Shown: piece by piece, positions 12,490 to 24,118 of the stretch
Position numbering within the stretch: position 1 is the stretch's first letter
How the letters are laid out: each line of letters begins with the position of its first letter
Assembly: GCA_951799405.1 (NCBI GenBank)
Contig: OX637353.1
Span: 2,976,001-3,040,000, forward strand
Direction of reading: 5' to 3'
DNA: 64,000 bases
Origin: Agapetus fuscipes
Lineage: Eukaryota; Arthropoda; Insecta; Trichoptera; Glossosomatidae
The notes under the pieces: generated by a model
What the model saw: only the letters and a program-made list of their open reading frames with translations
Told to the model about the DNA's origin: nothing
Database searches by the model: none
Position numbers and translations under genes: made by a program

Positions 12490-13091
12490 ATCTTGGAGCT
12501 TTGATAAATGATACGAATGAACCAGCTGAAGAAATTTGAAAAAAAAGAATACTGTCAGCTCCTACTTCGGCCTCATAAAACAATTTAAGTCGAGGCTACC
12601 GTCACGGAAATGTAAAACCACTCTGTACAAACCCTAATAAAACCAGTCCTCACATATGCCTCTGAAACCTGGACACTGACCAAGCGTGACCAATGCTCTC
12701 TCAACGTCTTCAAACGGAAAATACTTCGACGTATTTATGGTCCAATAAAGGACGGAAACATATGGCGAAGAAGATATAACTCCGAGCTGTATAAGCTGTA
12801 CCAGGACGCTGATGTGGTCTGCTCAATAAAGGTCAACAGACTGCATTGGCTGGGGCACATTCAGCGAATGGACCATCGGAGCCTGGAGAAGACGATTGTG
12901 ATGACGAACCCGGAGGGACGCCGGACAGTGGGAAGACCACGTTCAAGATGGCTGGATGGAATGGTGGCGGATTGCCGTGCAGTGGGAATGTGGGACTGGA
13001 GGAGGAAGACGTTGGATAGACAGCGCTGGCAGCGGTTGCTGAGGGAGGCCAAGACCCACCCCGGGTTGTCGTGCCAATGATGATGATGATG
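12490..13091 (+). pseudogene. RTE-type LINE: C-terminus of the reverse transcriptase, degenerate
   Basis: A conceptual translation with frame breaks gives the hallmark end of RTE-clade polyproteins: YLGALINDTNE, YFGLIKQFKSRL, LYKPLIKPVLTYASETW, FKRKILRRIYGP, LHWLGHIQRMD, GRPRSRWLDGM and WRRKTLDRQRW. The last continuous part is 12814-13080. It ends at a TGA immediately followed by a (TGATGA)n tail at 13077-13091, as expected of a 3' end. The element is 5'-truncated and lacks the endonuclease and the catalytic reverse-transcriptase core. Located in an intron of SYAP1 on the opposite strand. Confidence 0.85.
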
Positions 13092-13231
13092 AAATATAAG
13101 TCCTGCTGCCAAAGTCAACACAGGCAGGAAATAATTAACTGCTGTTTTGTCTGACCAATATACTTGGTAGAAGGGATGACTTGGTACATCTTAATTATGA
13201 AAGCGTACACTTAAAGGCCATTTCAGACACA

Positions 13232-13365
13232 ATGCATGGTTCTGCCCGGATAGTCTACGGATTACCAGACAAACTGTGTGAAAGCTTTCATACATCTCCA
13301 TACACTATTGACTTCCGATTCCGTGCCAGACAGACAAAAATCTGGACAAACCGGGCAGTATGCAT
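13232..13365. mobile_element. Small terminal-inverted-repeat element
   Basis: Begins ATGCATGGTTCTGCCCGG and ends, as reverse complement, ATGCATACTGCCCGG. 134 bp. Part of the interior (GTGAAAGCTTTCATAC) recurs at 17632-17650, next to similar CCGG-containing ends, so the element is dispersed. Confidence 0.6.
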
Positions 13366-13409
13366 CTAGTGTGTAATGGATGTAATAGTAGAGTTATGGT
13401 GGTAGTTAC

Positions 13410-13547
13410 CGTGGAGAGAGAGAGGCACTCCTCCTTGAGCGCGGCCTCGTCAGCGCGCCCCGCCCAGGGCAGCTCCCCGGGCCCCTTCCCGCCAGCCTGC
13501 CCGCGGATGAAAGCATCCTGCTCCTTGTTGAACTCTCCTAGCAGACT
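13410..13547 (-). CDS. SYAP1: SYAP1 exon: segment before the BSD domain
   Basis: A 138-base, phase 0-0 exon. The acceptor is a TTGTTGCAG on the minus strand ending at 13548, and the donor ACG|GTAACT has its GT at 13409-13408. The translation starts SLLGEFNKEQDAFIRG and continues through a GC-rich linker to LPWAGRADEAALKEECLSLST. This aligns in order with human SYAP1 (IIGDFQKEQ..., then ..VPPWVDTNDEE.., then ..ILALSAD). The continuous reading frame extends further into flanking intron with no homology, so I trimmed it at the splice signals. GC content is much higher than in the surrounding DNA, as expected of coding sequence here. This is the most upstream exon found. The acceptor shows that at least one more coding exon must lie at higher coordinates, and I found none in the window. 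Confidence 0.88.
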
Positions 13548-13747
13548 CTGCAACAACACAACACACATTACTCAAGCAGATCATCAATACATATAATACA
13601 GATTTGCTGTCCCTTGATAATCCAACGTACCTACTCAGTAGTCTGATAGTTTTTTTTTTTTAAATCTGAGGCCAAAATTGCATAGGCCATCATATACATC
13701 TGTACTTCAGCCTACATAAATTTATTTTTGTTAACTTCATTGTGCTC

Positions 13748-13995
13748 CTTGACTGATAGGTTGGTACGAGGCTGACCACCCGTGCTGTAAAAATCGGTTC
13801 ACTTTTGCCAATGCCACCCCGGTTCAGGGAACCGCGGCAGGAGTTGCAAGGTTTATGTCCATGTGAGGTTTTCTTTATTTGTATTCATGCAGAATGTGTA
13901 GGCGCGAACCTACATGTGCCTGTCTGTAGGCATGCATTTCATATGAGCCTTAAATGCTTACATATCCTTGCAGCTTAGATTATAGATTATAGATT
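13748..13995 (+). mobile_element. SINE-like family A copy (diverged subfamily)
   Basis: Begins CTTGACTGATAGGTTGGTACGAG and ends CTTAGATTATAGATTATAGATT. The tail unit (GATTATA) differs from the (GATTA) tail of other copies, so at least two subfamilies exist. Confidence 0.85.
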
Positions 13996-14390
13996 GTGTC
14001 CCAAGCATTGAATGGTTATTTAGTACAGTTAATTACTGTATCAAAAATGATGGGTCATAACTTATCTAGATCCAATACATTACAGAAAAGGCACTTTTGA
14101 TATCTGATAGTTTCAGTAATCTACCACCACCTCAGTCATATATACCTGTCAGATTATCGAGGAACAGCTGTACAGAGATTTTCCATAGAACAGAGATGGA
14201 TTAATGTTAGAATATTATTCTAGTTGTTTTTTACATGTGGTGCAAAAGAAAATTGCAGGTAGTTCTATGGATGTTCAAAAGTACAGCAACTGGGAGCTGT
14301 GGATCATCTGCTAACTGTGTTCCAAAGACAAATCCACCAGTTGTTTAGTCACAATATAACCGCAATAAGTTTATGATAAGATTTATATTA

Positions 14391-15378
14391 CTTTTTCTAC
14401 TCCCATTTGGTAATTTACTAATTACAAAACGGCTAACGCAATCACAATGCCATACATTTCTACACCCGTTGCATAATGTTACATTATGCAACCGGTAACC
14501 GTGTTAAAATGAACATGTGCGCATGCGCATTGTCAGAATTGGAACCATTTTTTAATTTCAAATGTCAACCTTGTATGGGGGTATGAAGACCTGTCAATCC
14601 AAGATGGCCGCAAGCGATCAGCTGATTAGGCTTCATACAATATTAGTGATATTCGGTAGGTAGGAATTACCGTGGTGATGAGACTTTCAGCCCTGTTCAG
14701 ATGAAAATAAATAAGTATATTTTATGTGTAGAGTCAAATAAAAATTGTTAATAGTGCTAAAATTTATCGAATTTATTTATCGGATTGCTCCAAATAAAGC
14801 TTTCCTTTTTTCAATGGAAAATAAAAGGCTTGAAAGGAAAACAATACAAAAAATTTCACCGCAAAAAATAAACAAACTCAAAAAATTACTTGGTTAATAG
14901 GTGAGTATGAGGTTGATCACCTATGCTGTACAAATTTGGTTCACCTGCCAATACAACTGCAGGGCATATGTTTATTTGAGTTTTGGGTTTGAATGTTTAA
15001 AAGCTTATATGCAGGATGTAAAAGCGCGACCTTATACATATGTGTCGGCTTGTGGGCATGAATTCAATATGAAACCTAAATATAATTTATTTTTACAACT
15101 TAGGTTAGATTAGATAATCGAAGGGAATGATAAATCACACGTTTTGACAAAGGTAAGGTTTTAATTACTTCAAATGGACGAGTACATTATAATGACTATT
15201 ATTCACTATTTTGTTAATTCTCTCATGGTCGTAGAAAAAGTATTGTATGCCACTGCACGTAATTAGTCTTTGTAACACTCGTGCTTTCTATTGTGCCATT
15301 CGGCTGCGCCTCATGGCACAAACTAGCACTCGTGTTAAAAAGACTATCATTACTTGGCAGTGGCATAAATAACTATTT
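14391..15378 (+). repeat. Family D element, copy 1
   Basis: About 0.99 kb, matching (inverted) 48444-49418 and 49455-50440 over the whole length. Order: CTACTCCCATTTGGTAATTT end, 33-bp palindrome (14464-14496), TGCGCATGCGCA palindrome, GACCTGTCAATCCAAGATGG block, an internal SINE-A-related segment (14899-15114), and a terminal imperfect hairpin with GTAACACTCGTGC and GGCTGCGCCTCATGGC. No coding region. Class unknown. Confidence 0.85.
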
Positions 15379-15979
15379 ACACATTCTGAAAAAATCTAAT
15401 AATCGATATTTTAATTCAAGGTCATATTTCCTTACCCCTAAGTCTGCAAGTAATGTTTCTCCGAGGTATTTCCAAGTGCGTAAGGCTGAATACTTTAAGA
15501 CTGTTAAAGATAGCAGAGGGAGATCTCTGAGTTATACTTATCCCCCAAAAAGATATAAATTCGAGGGTTCGATTTTTTTTCAAGGCGGGAAAAAGAGCTG
15601 TAAGACATTATGGTTGATAACGGAAAGGCGGCAATTCCCCCGCCAATATCCATAAAGCAAATATCGCCGCCGAGGAACTAGCTCTACTCCAGTGGGGAGT
15701 GAAAACTTTGGAGCGAGAAAAGTGGTGGAAAATGAGAATAACAGAGTACCAACACGTCACATACGAATTTAAATGATAAAATTACAACAACCAACAAATA
15801 CAATGATTTAGTTAGTATTTTAATAAATGCGTTACATATATTGAATTTATACAATAATATTTTCGTACATTAAGGTACCTACTACCTACGCCACTTTTTC
15901 TTCACTTTCATGCAGTTAACATAATATTTACAGATAACAGCCAACTTTTATTTGTAGATTATTTGTATTATTTGAAATG

Positions 15980-16206
15980 AAAGACTGACGAAGAAAGTAT
16001 ATGCTGCAAGAATTGATGGATGTCGTGGAAGAGGAAGACCGAGAAAGGTATGGATGGACCATATTTTCGAAATAGCGAATGAATGGGATATCCAGAGTTA
16101 TAATAAAAGGAGAGCTTGTATGAAAAAGGTTATGACTCTGGATGAAATAAAAGAAGTATGCAAGGACCGAAAGAAATGGCGGTTGATCTGTAATGCTGGC
16201 GGTTAA
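15980..16206 (+). pseudogene. RTE-type LINE C-terminus, truncated
   Basis: An open stretch reads LTKKVYAARIDG, then GRGRPRKVWMDHIFEIANEW and ends CKDRKKWRLICNAGG and a stop. The same domain end appears at 21455 and, inverted, at 40781-41448. Only the final ~75 codons remain. Confidence 0.75.
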
Positions 16207-16313
16207 AGCTGAGGCTTTGAAAAGCTTTTTTTTTTTTTTAAAGAATATGTTAATTTTTTACTGTTTAATTGTTTAGTGTTTATTTGTTTTATATATTTGA
16301 ATGTATTTAATTG

Positions 16314-16553
16314 CTTGACTGATAGGTTGGTATGAGGTTGACCACCCATACTGTACAAAATGGTTCACTTTGCCCATGTCCCCCCTGTTTCAGGGAAGGT
16401 CGGCAAGAGTTGCAGGGCTTATGATCATTCGAGATTGGGTTTTTTATATTGTAGGTCCACATGCGGCATGTGTGAGCGCGAATTGTGGGAATGTATTTAA
16501 TATTAATCTCAAATGATAAATATCTTTGCAGCTTAGATTTAGATATAGATTTA
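16314..16553 (+). mobile_element. SINE-like family A copy
   Basis: Starts CTTGACTGATAGGTTGG and ends in a (TTAGAT)n tail. A small internal deletion removes part of the GCGAAATTATACGTGTCTGC block. Confidence 0.85.
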
Positions 16554-17363
16554 GAAATGATAAACTTTTCTATAGCGCCTTTTCGTAACTATAGTCACCT
16601 CAAAGGCGCTTGTAAGTATTTAAACAATCAATATGATTCTGGGACAAAAAAAAAATTTAAATGTATGCATATGGTGCAATTTTCTTGGTCAACACTGACA
16701 AGTCATTGAATTTACAATAAACAAACGTTATCTTCGTATATTTTGGTATTCTTGATTTTCTGTCGGTTCGTATCTCCGCTAAAAAAGGCTCGCACTTTCT
16801 TTATAGATGGCGCTTTACACCTCCTTTTTCTTATCAAATTGAAAAATATTATGCAATGTTTTCGCTTTTTGGGACAAGAAGAAAGAAAAATGGCAACTGC
16901 ATTTGTTTAAGTTTTTAAGAATTATAAATTTATTTTTTGGTTTCAGCTAGGAATTCGCATCTTTTACCTATTCCAAAAATACTTCAAATTGTGAAGTTAG
17001 AGTAGGTACAATACGTCGGAGACGATTTTTTAGTTATCAAGAACTAAAAATAATTATTTCTCTAAGTTGAAGACCTATTTTGCGCTACGTAGTTCAACAG
17101 CTTTAGTTTAACGTGAACGAAGTAATGACGCATGGGTGATATTGTAAGGAGTTTACCGGATATGGAACTTGTTTGCCTGGGCTTATAGAAAACAAAGCCA
17201 GGGTGTCTGCGAGTGCGTGTCTAGAAGAGACAGTGACTCAATCGTCCACAAGTCCTGCACTGAAAGAAAGAGCCTCCTACAACGATCTTGACTACAAATA
17301 TGCAGAAATTTAACCTAGTAACTTAGCTTAGCTTAAATTTAGCCAGCCTTATCACACGAGACG

Positions 17364-17617
17364 CTTGACTTATAGGTTTGTATGCGGCTGACCACCCATG
17401 CTGTAGAAAATGGTTCACTTTTCCAATGTCACCCCTGTTTCAGGGAAGGTCGGCAAGAATTGCAGGGTGTATGTCCATTTGAGATTTGCTTTTTATATTG
17501 CAGGTTCACATGCGGCATGCGCAAGCGCGAACTTGTACCTACGTGTCTGCTTGTGAAAATGCATGTAATGTGAATCCCCAATGTTACATATCATTGCAAC
17601 TTAGATAAGATTAGATT
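17364..17617 (+). mobile_element. SINE-like family A copy
   Basis: Starts CTTGACTTATAGGTTTG, has all internal blocks, and ends TTAGATAAGATTAGATT. Confidence 0.87.
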
Positions 17618-17720
17618 GCCGGACAGATTATGTGAAAGCTTTCATACTACGCTTTTAGACTTTTGACCCTGTCATCCATAGACAAACCATAGACATTTAG
17701 AATATCCGGGCTGAATGGTT
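17617..17720. repeat. Diverged relative of the 13232 element
   Basis: Shares GCCGGACAGATTATGTGAAAGC...TTTCATAC and the closing ATATCCGGGC with the element at 13232-13365. Ends are poorly preserved. Confidence 0.4.
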
Positions 17721-19689
17721 ATATGTAGTGTAAAAAAGCTGTTAAGATGAAAAATCTGCACAGTTTCTACAAAACATTTTTTTTCCTTTTTTAATTGTCT
17801 TTTCTGTTCATAATTCTATGGAGGAGCGTGGGTGGAATCCAACGAGCTTTAAGAGGCTTTCTAGGGCAATTTAAAGGCTCCTACACAACCTGAACATTCC
17901 AGTTTCTTAAATGTTATTTCAAATCTAACGACCGTGAAATGAGTCAATGTTTAATCATTAACAAAGGTCGATTAATCCAAGTATTTCTTGTATTTAACGT
18001 GAATTCCTGGACTCCTGGAAAATTCTACCATAACATCGCAATGTTTTTACAGTTTACTTTATGCAAATGTTAAAAATATACAAGAAGAATTGTAGAGAAA
18101 ATTATAAATATATAAATAATTATTTGGAATTGATAGCATGCTCGGTGGAAATGAAAATCCTGGGAAACGTGATAGAAAAAACTCTGAAAAAAAAAAAAAT
18201 GTGCTGGAGAAATACAATTTGGAAGAGGGAGTGATAGCATAAGCGTATAATAATGTGATGCGATGATATGGGCGTAGATGACTGTTGATTGAACTATTTT
18301 TGCTGACAACAAACATTAAAGTTAATACATTTCCGATTGACCAATATAAAATTTAGCCATTAGATATTTAATCAATGTTCACTTTGTGCTTGTAGAATAA
18401 GCCACAACGTAGCACGACCAAAATGCCACAGCATTAATTAAATTCAGTACCCGTTCAGAATAGACCACAGGAGATTGTTTTTGGTCAGTATATAACAATA
18501 TTAAAATTTCAGATACATGTAATGCATAGTTATACCAAAGTACGGATCAGTACCCTAAATATGTAGCTACATGCATGTGAGAACTTTTACTAGATGAGGA
18601 AGTAATCGAGTTTTACAACTTTCTTTCGAAAATGTGAAAACGCCTCTACAACTTTTCCAACGAAACTATTTGAAATACTCGATGACTTCCTTACTCGTAA
18701 TAAGTAGTAAAAGTTCCAGCAAGTTTATACTCGGGGTACAGATGACTGAAAAAACTTCAACGGGTTTTCGTTTTTCGCTTTTCATTTTTAATATTTCTAA
18801 AAGGGTAATAAATAAAAACCGCGCGATCGTTAACTACAAAGTATGTACAAAAACACACGCTTTTAAAAGAATTGTGTTTTTTACTTACCTTCTTTAAAAA
18901 CATCAAAGTAATTTAGTAATTTCGTGTTCGTGACGTTTTTTTTTTTCAAAAACAAAAGTAGAAGTGTTTTTATTACTATAAAAAACACTGTAACTCTACC
19001 TCCATTAAAAAAGATTTTTAAAATAATCACCCTTTTTTATTTTCTTCAATACCTACTTCTTTCGATTTATATCTATTATTTGCATTATTTCCTTCTTTCA
19101 CAATTTCACTTTGACGAAAAACTAGTTTTGTTTGCTTCTATTGCAGTTCAATGAACTGATATTGAAATACAGGTTCTTTATGACTATTCTTCTGAGTTAT
19201 GTTTCTTGATTTGTCTCTACCTGCGCCCACTTGATCGATCTAAAGAGCCCAAAGCTATCGCGCTGTGTTCGTGGAACGTAACAATGAAATTTAAAAGCTC
19301 TTCGTGGATCTATATAACGTGTCAGATCTCCCGCACAGTGGGGCACCTCTGCCTATTTACGCGGCCTAAAAGCGGCGCGAAAGGTCGCAGGTCAGAATCA
19401 ATGGAAACCTCAGGCTCTTGTTCATTCAGAGTGGGCTTTTTAGCGTGACCCACACAAAGGGCTACCAAAGCGCTGCGAGGTCGCTTTTGTTACTAAGCAC
19501 TTTCTTTACTTAGCAAAGAATCATTTGAAAGTACCTACACTCTGCAGTCTGAAATAAAGCTGAACTCAGACGGCCCATTTCTCGTTCAAGTATTTCTTTA
19601 GCCATTATAAATGAGCTCAGTGTGAGTTATCTAAAATATAAGTTGCTGAGGTTTTTCAGGATAATAACTGAAAACCTGCTTTTTCGGGA

Positions 19690-19750
19690 TCAGACGAAAA
19701 TCGCACAACGAAATGGTCGGCGTAAGGAAAATAAATAGGTTTCCGACGTC
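19690..19750 (+). mobile_element. SINE family B tail fragment
   Basis: GGTCGGCGTAAGGAAAATAAATAGGTT matches the 3' body of family B. Short and diverged. Confidence 0.45.
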
Positions 19751-19939
19751 ACTGTCCAGGAAGAAATTAAGTATACCATATGTTATAGCTAACTTACGAG
19801 TAAATGTTCAAAACACCAATAGGTGAATTAAAATTAAAAAAAAATCTGCACAAAGTCAGTAAAATATGTATGTTGGAATACTCGTATCTCCCGAGGTGAC
19901 CCAATAAGTTGGTGAGTTTATTTCAGCTCCTATCTGGAG

Positions 19940-20070
19940 CTTCCCTGACCCAGGCTTTCATAAAACCCACAGCTGGGTTTCTACTTTAATACCCAACTGT
20001 GGGTTCCGGTTAATCCCCAACTGAGGGGTGCTCCATTCTTTACCCATGGGTGGGGAAAATGTTATTATAC
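19940..20070. repeat. Cluster of short hairpins
   Basis: Four adjacent palindromes: ACCCACAGCTGGGT, CCCAACTGTGGG, CCCCAACTGAGGGG and CCCATGGG within about 100 bases. No known element recognised. Confidence 0.5.
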
Positions 20071-20974
20071 TCGTACGCCACGGGTAATGACGTCCAACTC
20101 CCGGTTGTATCATCTACAGCTTATTTTAGCTAGAGTTAAAAAAATAACTCACCTAAAATCCCAGATCAAATAAAAATATTTTTTTTCACATAGTAAATTA
20201 TTTTTAGAAGCCAGCTAAAATAACAATACCTAGCCAGCAATTTTTTATTTACCTTTATATTTTAAGTGTCCCGTATTTATTTTTAGCTCAGATTTATAAA
20301 AGCTGTAGCTGCAAAATCGGCTATAAAGGTAATATCACACAGTTCACATTTTTTTCAAATATAAAGTTATGCTTAAATTTGAATCATTCCTTGAACTGTT
20401 GTTTCTTACTTAATTATTTTTATGTCGACTATTTGCATGTTCAAGCTCCATGCATCCTGGCAAAGATAGCGCATACCATGCAACAAAACAGGGAGATAGG
20501 TGGAGACTAGAGAGGTATCGTAGACTAAAGGCAATTATAACTTCGCCAACGCGAAAGATAAAGTGCGCGCTCCATCCACTCCCAGCTAACTAGAGGGTTA
20601 TTAATGCGGGAATTATCTACATAGTCTGCGCTGCAGGAGCTACCACTCCATAGAGACGAAGGCAGGCAAGCAACTAAGGTAAAAAATGCATTTAACATTG
20701 AAAAGCAGATCTTAGACCGGAAATTATGCTTCAATTTTATTTGAACTCACATTAAATTCCACTGTTTGTAAATGCAAAGGTGAAATTGTTTTTTCTAGCA
20801 TGAATCTACGCCCATACAATGCACGTTCGTGCTCAAAAGACAGAAATACAAAGACAGTAACTTTTTAAACAAAAAATATAGGTAGGTACCGATAAAACAT
20901 TAGGAAATTTCAATTTTCGATTGTTTGCAGCAAAGCTCAGCGCCTGAATCCGAATTGCAGAAATATAAGTTCCA

Positions 20975-21254
20975 TCTAATCTAATCTAATCTAAGCTGCA
21001 AAGATATATATCATTTAAGATTTATACTAAATGCATTCCCACAAGCAGATATGTATAATTTCGCGCTAACACATGCCGCATGTGGACCTACAATATAAAA
21101 ACCCAATCTCAAATGAACATAAGCCTTGCAACTCTTGCCGTCCTTCCCTGAAACAGGGGTGACATTGGCAAAGTGAACCAATTTTTATATTATGGGTGGT
21201 CAGCCGCATAACAACCTATAAGTCAAGGAACATACATGACAAATTACATTTTTT
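20975..21254 (-). mobile_element. SINE-like family A copy, full length
   Basis: Minus-strand copy: the (AATCT)n tail comes first on the plus strand and the head CTATAAGTCAAGGAAC at the other end. The block after the head (ACATGACAAATTACATTT) is shared with the copy near 45700, so the element extends about 25 bp further 5' than the GGTTGG block. Confidence 0.87.
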
Positions 21255-21454
21255 TAAATCAAAGAATAAAAAAAAAAAAAAAATTCCATGCACTTACAAA
21301 AGCAGACATAAGCCGACATAAGAAAATTTGAACGACAAATGGACTTAAAATTTTATTGATTTATTTTGGGTGAACGGAAAAAAAGTGTAGGTGATCAGAC
21401 TTATACCAACATTATAAATAGTGAATTGTTAACATTATGTGTACGTAGCATTAT

Positions 21455-21680
21455 GGAAGGGGAAGACCTAGGAAAAAATGGATTGATCAGATAAATAAGA
21501 TTGCGAACGAATGGAATGTACAGAGTGTAAACAAGAGGAGAGCGTGCATGAAAAGAGTGATCAAACTAGATAATATGAAAGAAGTATGCAAGGACAGAGT
21601 CAAGTGGAGGCACTTGTGTAGAGGTACTGGTCACCCCTAGAGGAATGGCTGCAGGATACAAGACAAGACAAAGTATGTAT
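21455..21680 (+). pseudogene. RTE-type LINE C-terminus and 3' tail
   Basis: Reads GRGRPRKKWIDQINKIANEW, RRACMKRVIKLD and EVCKDRVKWRHLCRGTGHP, then a stop. A GGAATGGCTGCAGGATACAAG tail follows with (ACAAG) repeats. About 75% similar to the 15980 copy. Confidence 0.78.
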
Positions 21681-22679
21681 ATGGATTCGGAATTAAGTGT
21701 TAATATCAAAAACAATGTCGGCAGACGGACATCACACTAGGTCTAGGCGACTAGGTCCTTAGTAGCCAAGAAAAAAATATTGCTCCTAGCATTCCTAGCC
21801 GGATGGCATCATTTTTTTAGATTTTTTTAGTGCCGAATCCATTCCATATTTCGTGGAATAATATTTCACTAAACAAAGGGCGAATATTTAATATTATCTA
21901 TATGCCTATCGCTCATATATTCGTCGTATCTGAAACAGGGTAGACACTGGAAAAGTTTTCGTTTCCAATTTCCCCGATACAGCCCGAGTACGGTTCTTTT
22001 TACGTTCGCAAAATCGTGTTCATTAAAATTAACAAGGCAGCAATTACATAAAAGTCAACGCTTGTCCGACATCCGCCTTTCTCGGTATTTTCAATATCTG
22101 TACAGTATTTTGTAGTACGGGTTTAAATTTAAGATCTGATGAAATAACGCCGAGTATTACGTACAAATTTCATGGGAAAATGGAAAACGAAACCTTAGTA
22201 TTGCAACATAGAATATATATCTAACGAGAACTGTCTAATTGACTTTTCACCTTTGTAGACCATCCAGACTGACATTTCTGTTGATCAAAAATGAGATTTT
22301 GCACTAAGGATGTTTTTGATATTTCGTAAGGACTATAGAAGCTGCTTCGAGACTTTCCATAAAATAATTTCCCAACTGCTAAAACTATAATAGTTGACGC
22401 AATATAAGGGGATCTGAGTGAATCTTTGTGACCAATCTTGAGATAAGACAAGAATATTCACGTCAAAACATGTTTGAAAATACAATTACGTGTATTTTAA
22501 TGACGCCAAGGTTTTAAACCAAGTACCTTCTAACCCGAGATCTGAGGCAGTGACCTAGAAGAGAAGAAAGCCAGGAAATCGAAAGACTACATTTTTATTG
22601 CCACCAAATACTGTGAGCCATGAAAAAAAATGAAAACCTAAATAGGGTTTCAAAAAAGTATTTATACAAATGTAGCTGC

Positions 22680-22798
22680 GAATAATATGTACTTGATAAA
22701 ACAACGAATGCTCGATAGCGAAGGAAGATGGTAAAATCCATCTTCCTAATTTATCAAGTATGTATATACATATTATTACATGAATGGTTACATAAAAG
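22680..22798. repeat. Imperfect inverted repeat
   Basis: Outer arms ATAATATGTACTTGATA and TATCAAGTATGTATATACATATTAT, and inner arms GGAAGATGG/CCATCTTCC. Probably a small foldback element. Confidence 0.55.
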
Positions 22799-23200
22799 TT
22801 CACATAACAGACAGATGATATCTCAATGACATGAATGATTTTGGTATTTTTTATGGCATGTAAAGCTAAAATTTCATCCAACAAAGTTCACAAGCGGGGA
22901 CTTCAATTAGACTAAAACTTAGTTCGCATCGACCCTCGTCTAGCGTATGACAGAAACACTAAAGTCCATCTACGCAGAAACCACTGAGATGTAATGAGGG
23001 TACACCAGCAAAGATAGACATTAGATAGTACATGCAATATTTCTATCTAACAGTACATTGGATAGGATTAGTATAAACCACGAGTTACGTACAAACTTTA
23101 ACTATACCTCCTATTCGACAAACTTTAAAAAATACATATATCTAAATGTAATAACAATATTTTCTTGAATATATCAATTTCAACATTTGCCGTGTATGTT

Positions 23201-23440
23201 CCTTGACTTATAGGTTGGTATGCGGCTGACCACCCATGCTGTAAAAAATGGTTCACTTTGCCACTGTCACCCCTGTTTCAGGGAATGTCGGCAAGAGTTG
23301 CAGGGCTTATGTTCATTTGAGGTTTGGATTTTATTTGCAAGTACACAATCAGCATTTGTAAGCGCGAACTACACGTGTTTGTTTGTGGGCATACATCTGA
23401 GAGCTTTGAATGAATATATCCTTGCAACTTAGATTATAGA
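23201..23440 (+). mobile_element. SINE-like family A copy
   Basis: Starts CCTTGACTTATAGGTTGG; tail AGATTATAGATAG. Confidence 0.86.
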
Positions 23441-24118
23441 TAGTTCCTTAAAATTAAAATATTAATAAAGAACTAGAAATGCTTGCAAGGTGCAATATAA
23501 CACGGGTACCTGCACAATATTGCGATCTTCGCACTTTCGACTCGATTATCCCTTCACAACATTTTGTTTGCTTTTCAGCGTCTTTTTCCACTGGATATTT
23601 TCCTCTTTGAATTGTTCCCATCGGCAGAAAATGTTTTTCTTTTATGTTCAGTGTTCACCATCAACTCTATCTTCTCCTTCGCTTCAAATGCCTCTCAGTC
23701 TTTATATTTTTTCGCCTAATTTGTTTTTTAACCAGAAAATCCTTTGTTTTTCCCTTTTTGTTCTTTTCATACTCAGTATTAATGTGGAATGCAAAAGATA
23801 TGCGATTTCATATTGCTTTTTATTAATATACTTACCCATCGAAGGCAGAAAAGTAAATAAGGAAAAAAAACAAAAAAAACCTCGGAAAATGAAATAAATA
23901 TGAATTTTAAGTGGTGTTCTCTTGCTTATATTTTTACCTATATACTTAATAAACAAAAAATGGAATCCGCACGTGAATTGACAGAGAAAAAAATGTGACG
24001 TCACACGGCCATGTTGCTAGGGAAAATGCATACACTTATTTTGTTATTGGTTGCCAAGGACGATAGCCCCTACACGTGTGACGTTTGCTCGCTGAGAAAA
24101 AAAATCTAAATTGAAAAT

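Larger units (their letters stand above)
10869..13409 (-). other. SYAP1 intron (2.5 kb) with a MITE and RTE-type LINE tails
   Basis: Donor ACG|GTAACT at 13409, acceptor TTCCAG at 10869. Contains a foldback MITE (11058-11228), a short RTE 3' tail (about 11305-11345), a degenerate RTE reverse-transcriptase C-terminus (12490-13091) and a second small TIR element (13232-13365). Between 11345 and 12490 I see only AT-rich sequence. Confidence 0.75.
3184..13547 (-). other. SYAP1: SYAP1/Sap47 family gene, 3' part (five coding exons, N-terminus missing)
   Basis: Span of the recognisable part of a synapse-associated protein 1 (Sap47 in flies) gene. Read from the sequence: five minus-strand exons with GT/AG borders whose phases run 0, 2, 1, 1, giving 702 coding bases including the stop (233 residues). 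Known of the family: these are cytoplasmic/membrane-associated BSD-domain proteins linked to synaptic function and AKT signalling; the human protein is about 350 residues. The visible order (FNKEQ segment, RRNF-RAPPAG segment, FWRNYFYRVSLI motif, low-complexity linker, acidic EEWETELEAEL tail) follows the human protein. Missing here are the N-terminal residues upstream of FNKEQ and the conserved SEFVSDAF-like stretch of human SYAP1 between linker and tail. That stretch is either lost or in an exon I could not see inside the 5.6 kb last intron. Introns contain many mobile elements. Confidence 0.9.

Noticed and set aside
12861..13121. Minus-strand frame over the RTE fragment
   Set aside because: Shadow of the plus-strand LINE coding sequence; the histidine run is the (ATG)n tail read backwards.
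13360..13596. Plus-strand frame opposite the SYAP1 exon
   Set aside because: GC-rich shadow of the minus-strand exon, which has splice signals and family homology.
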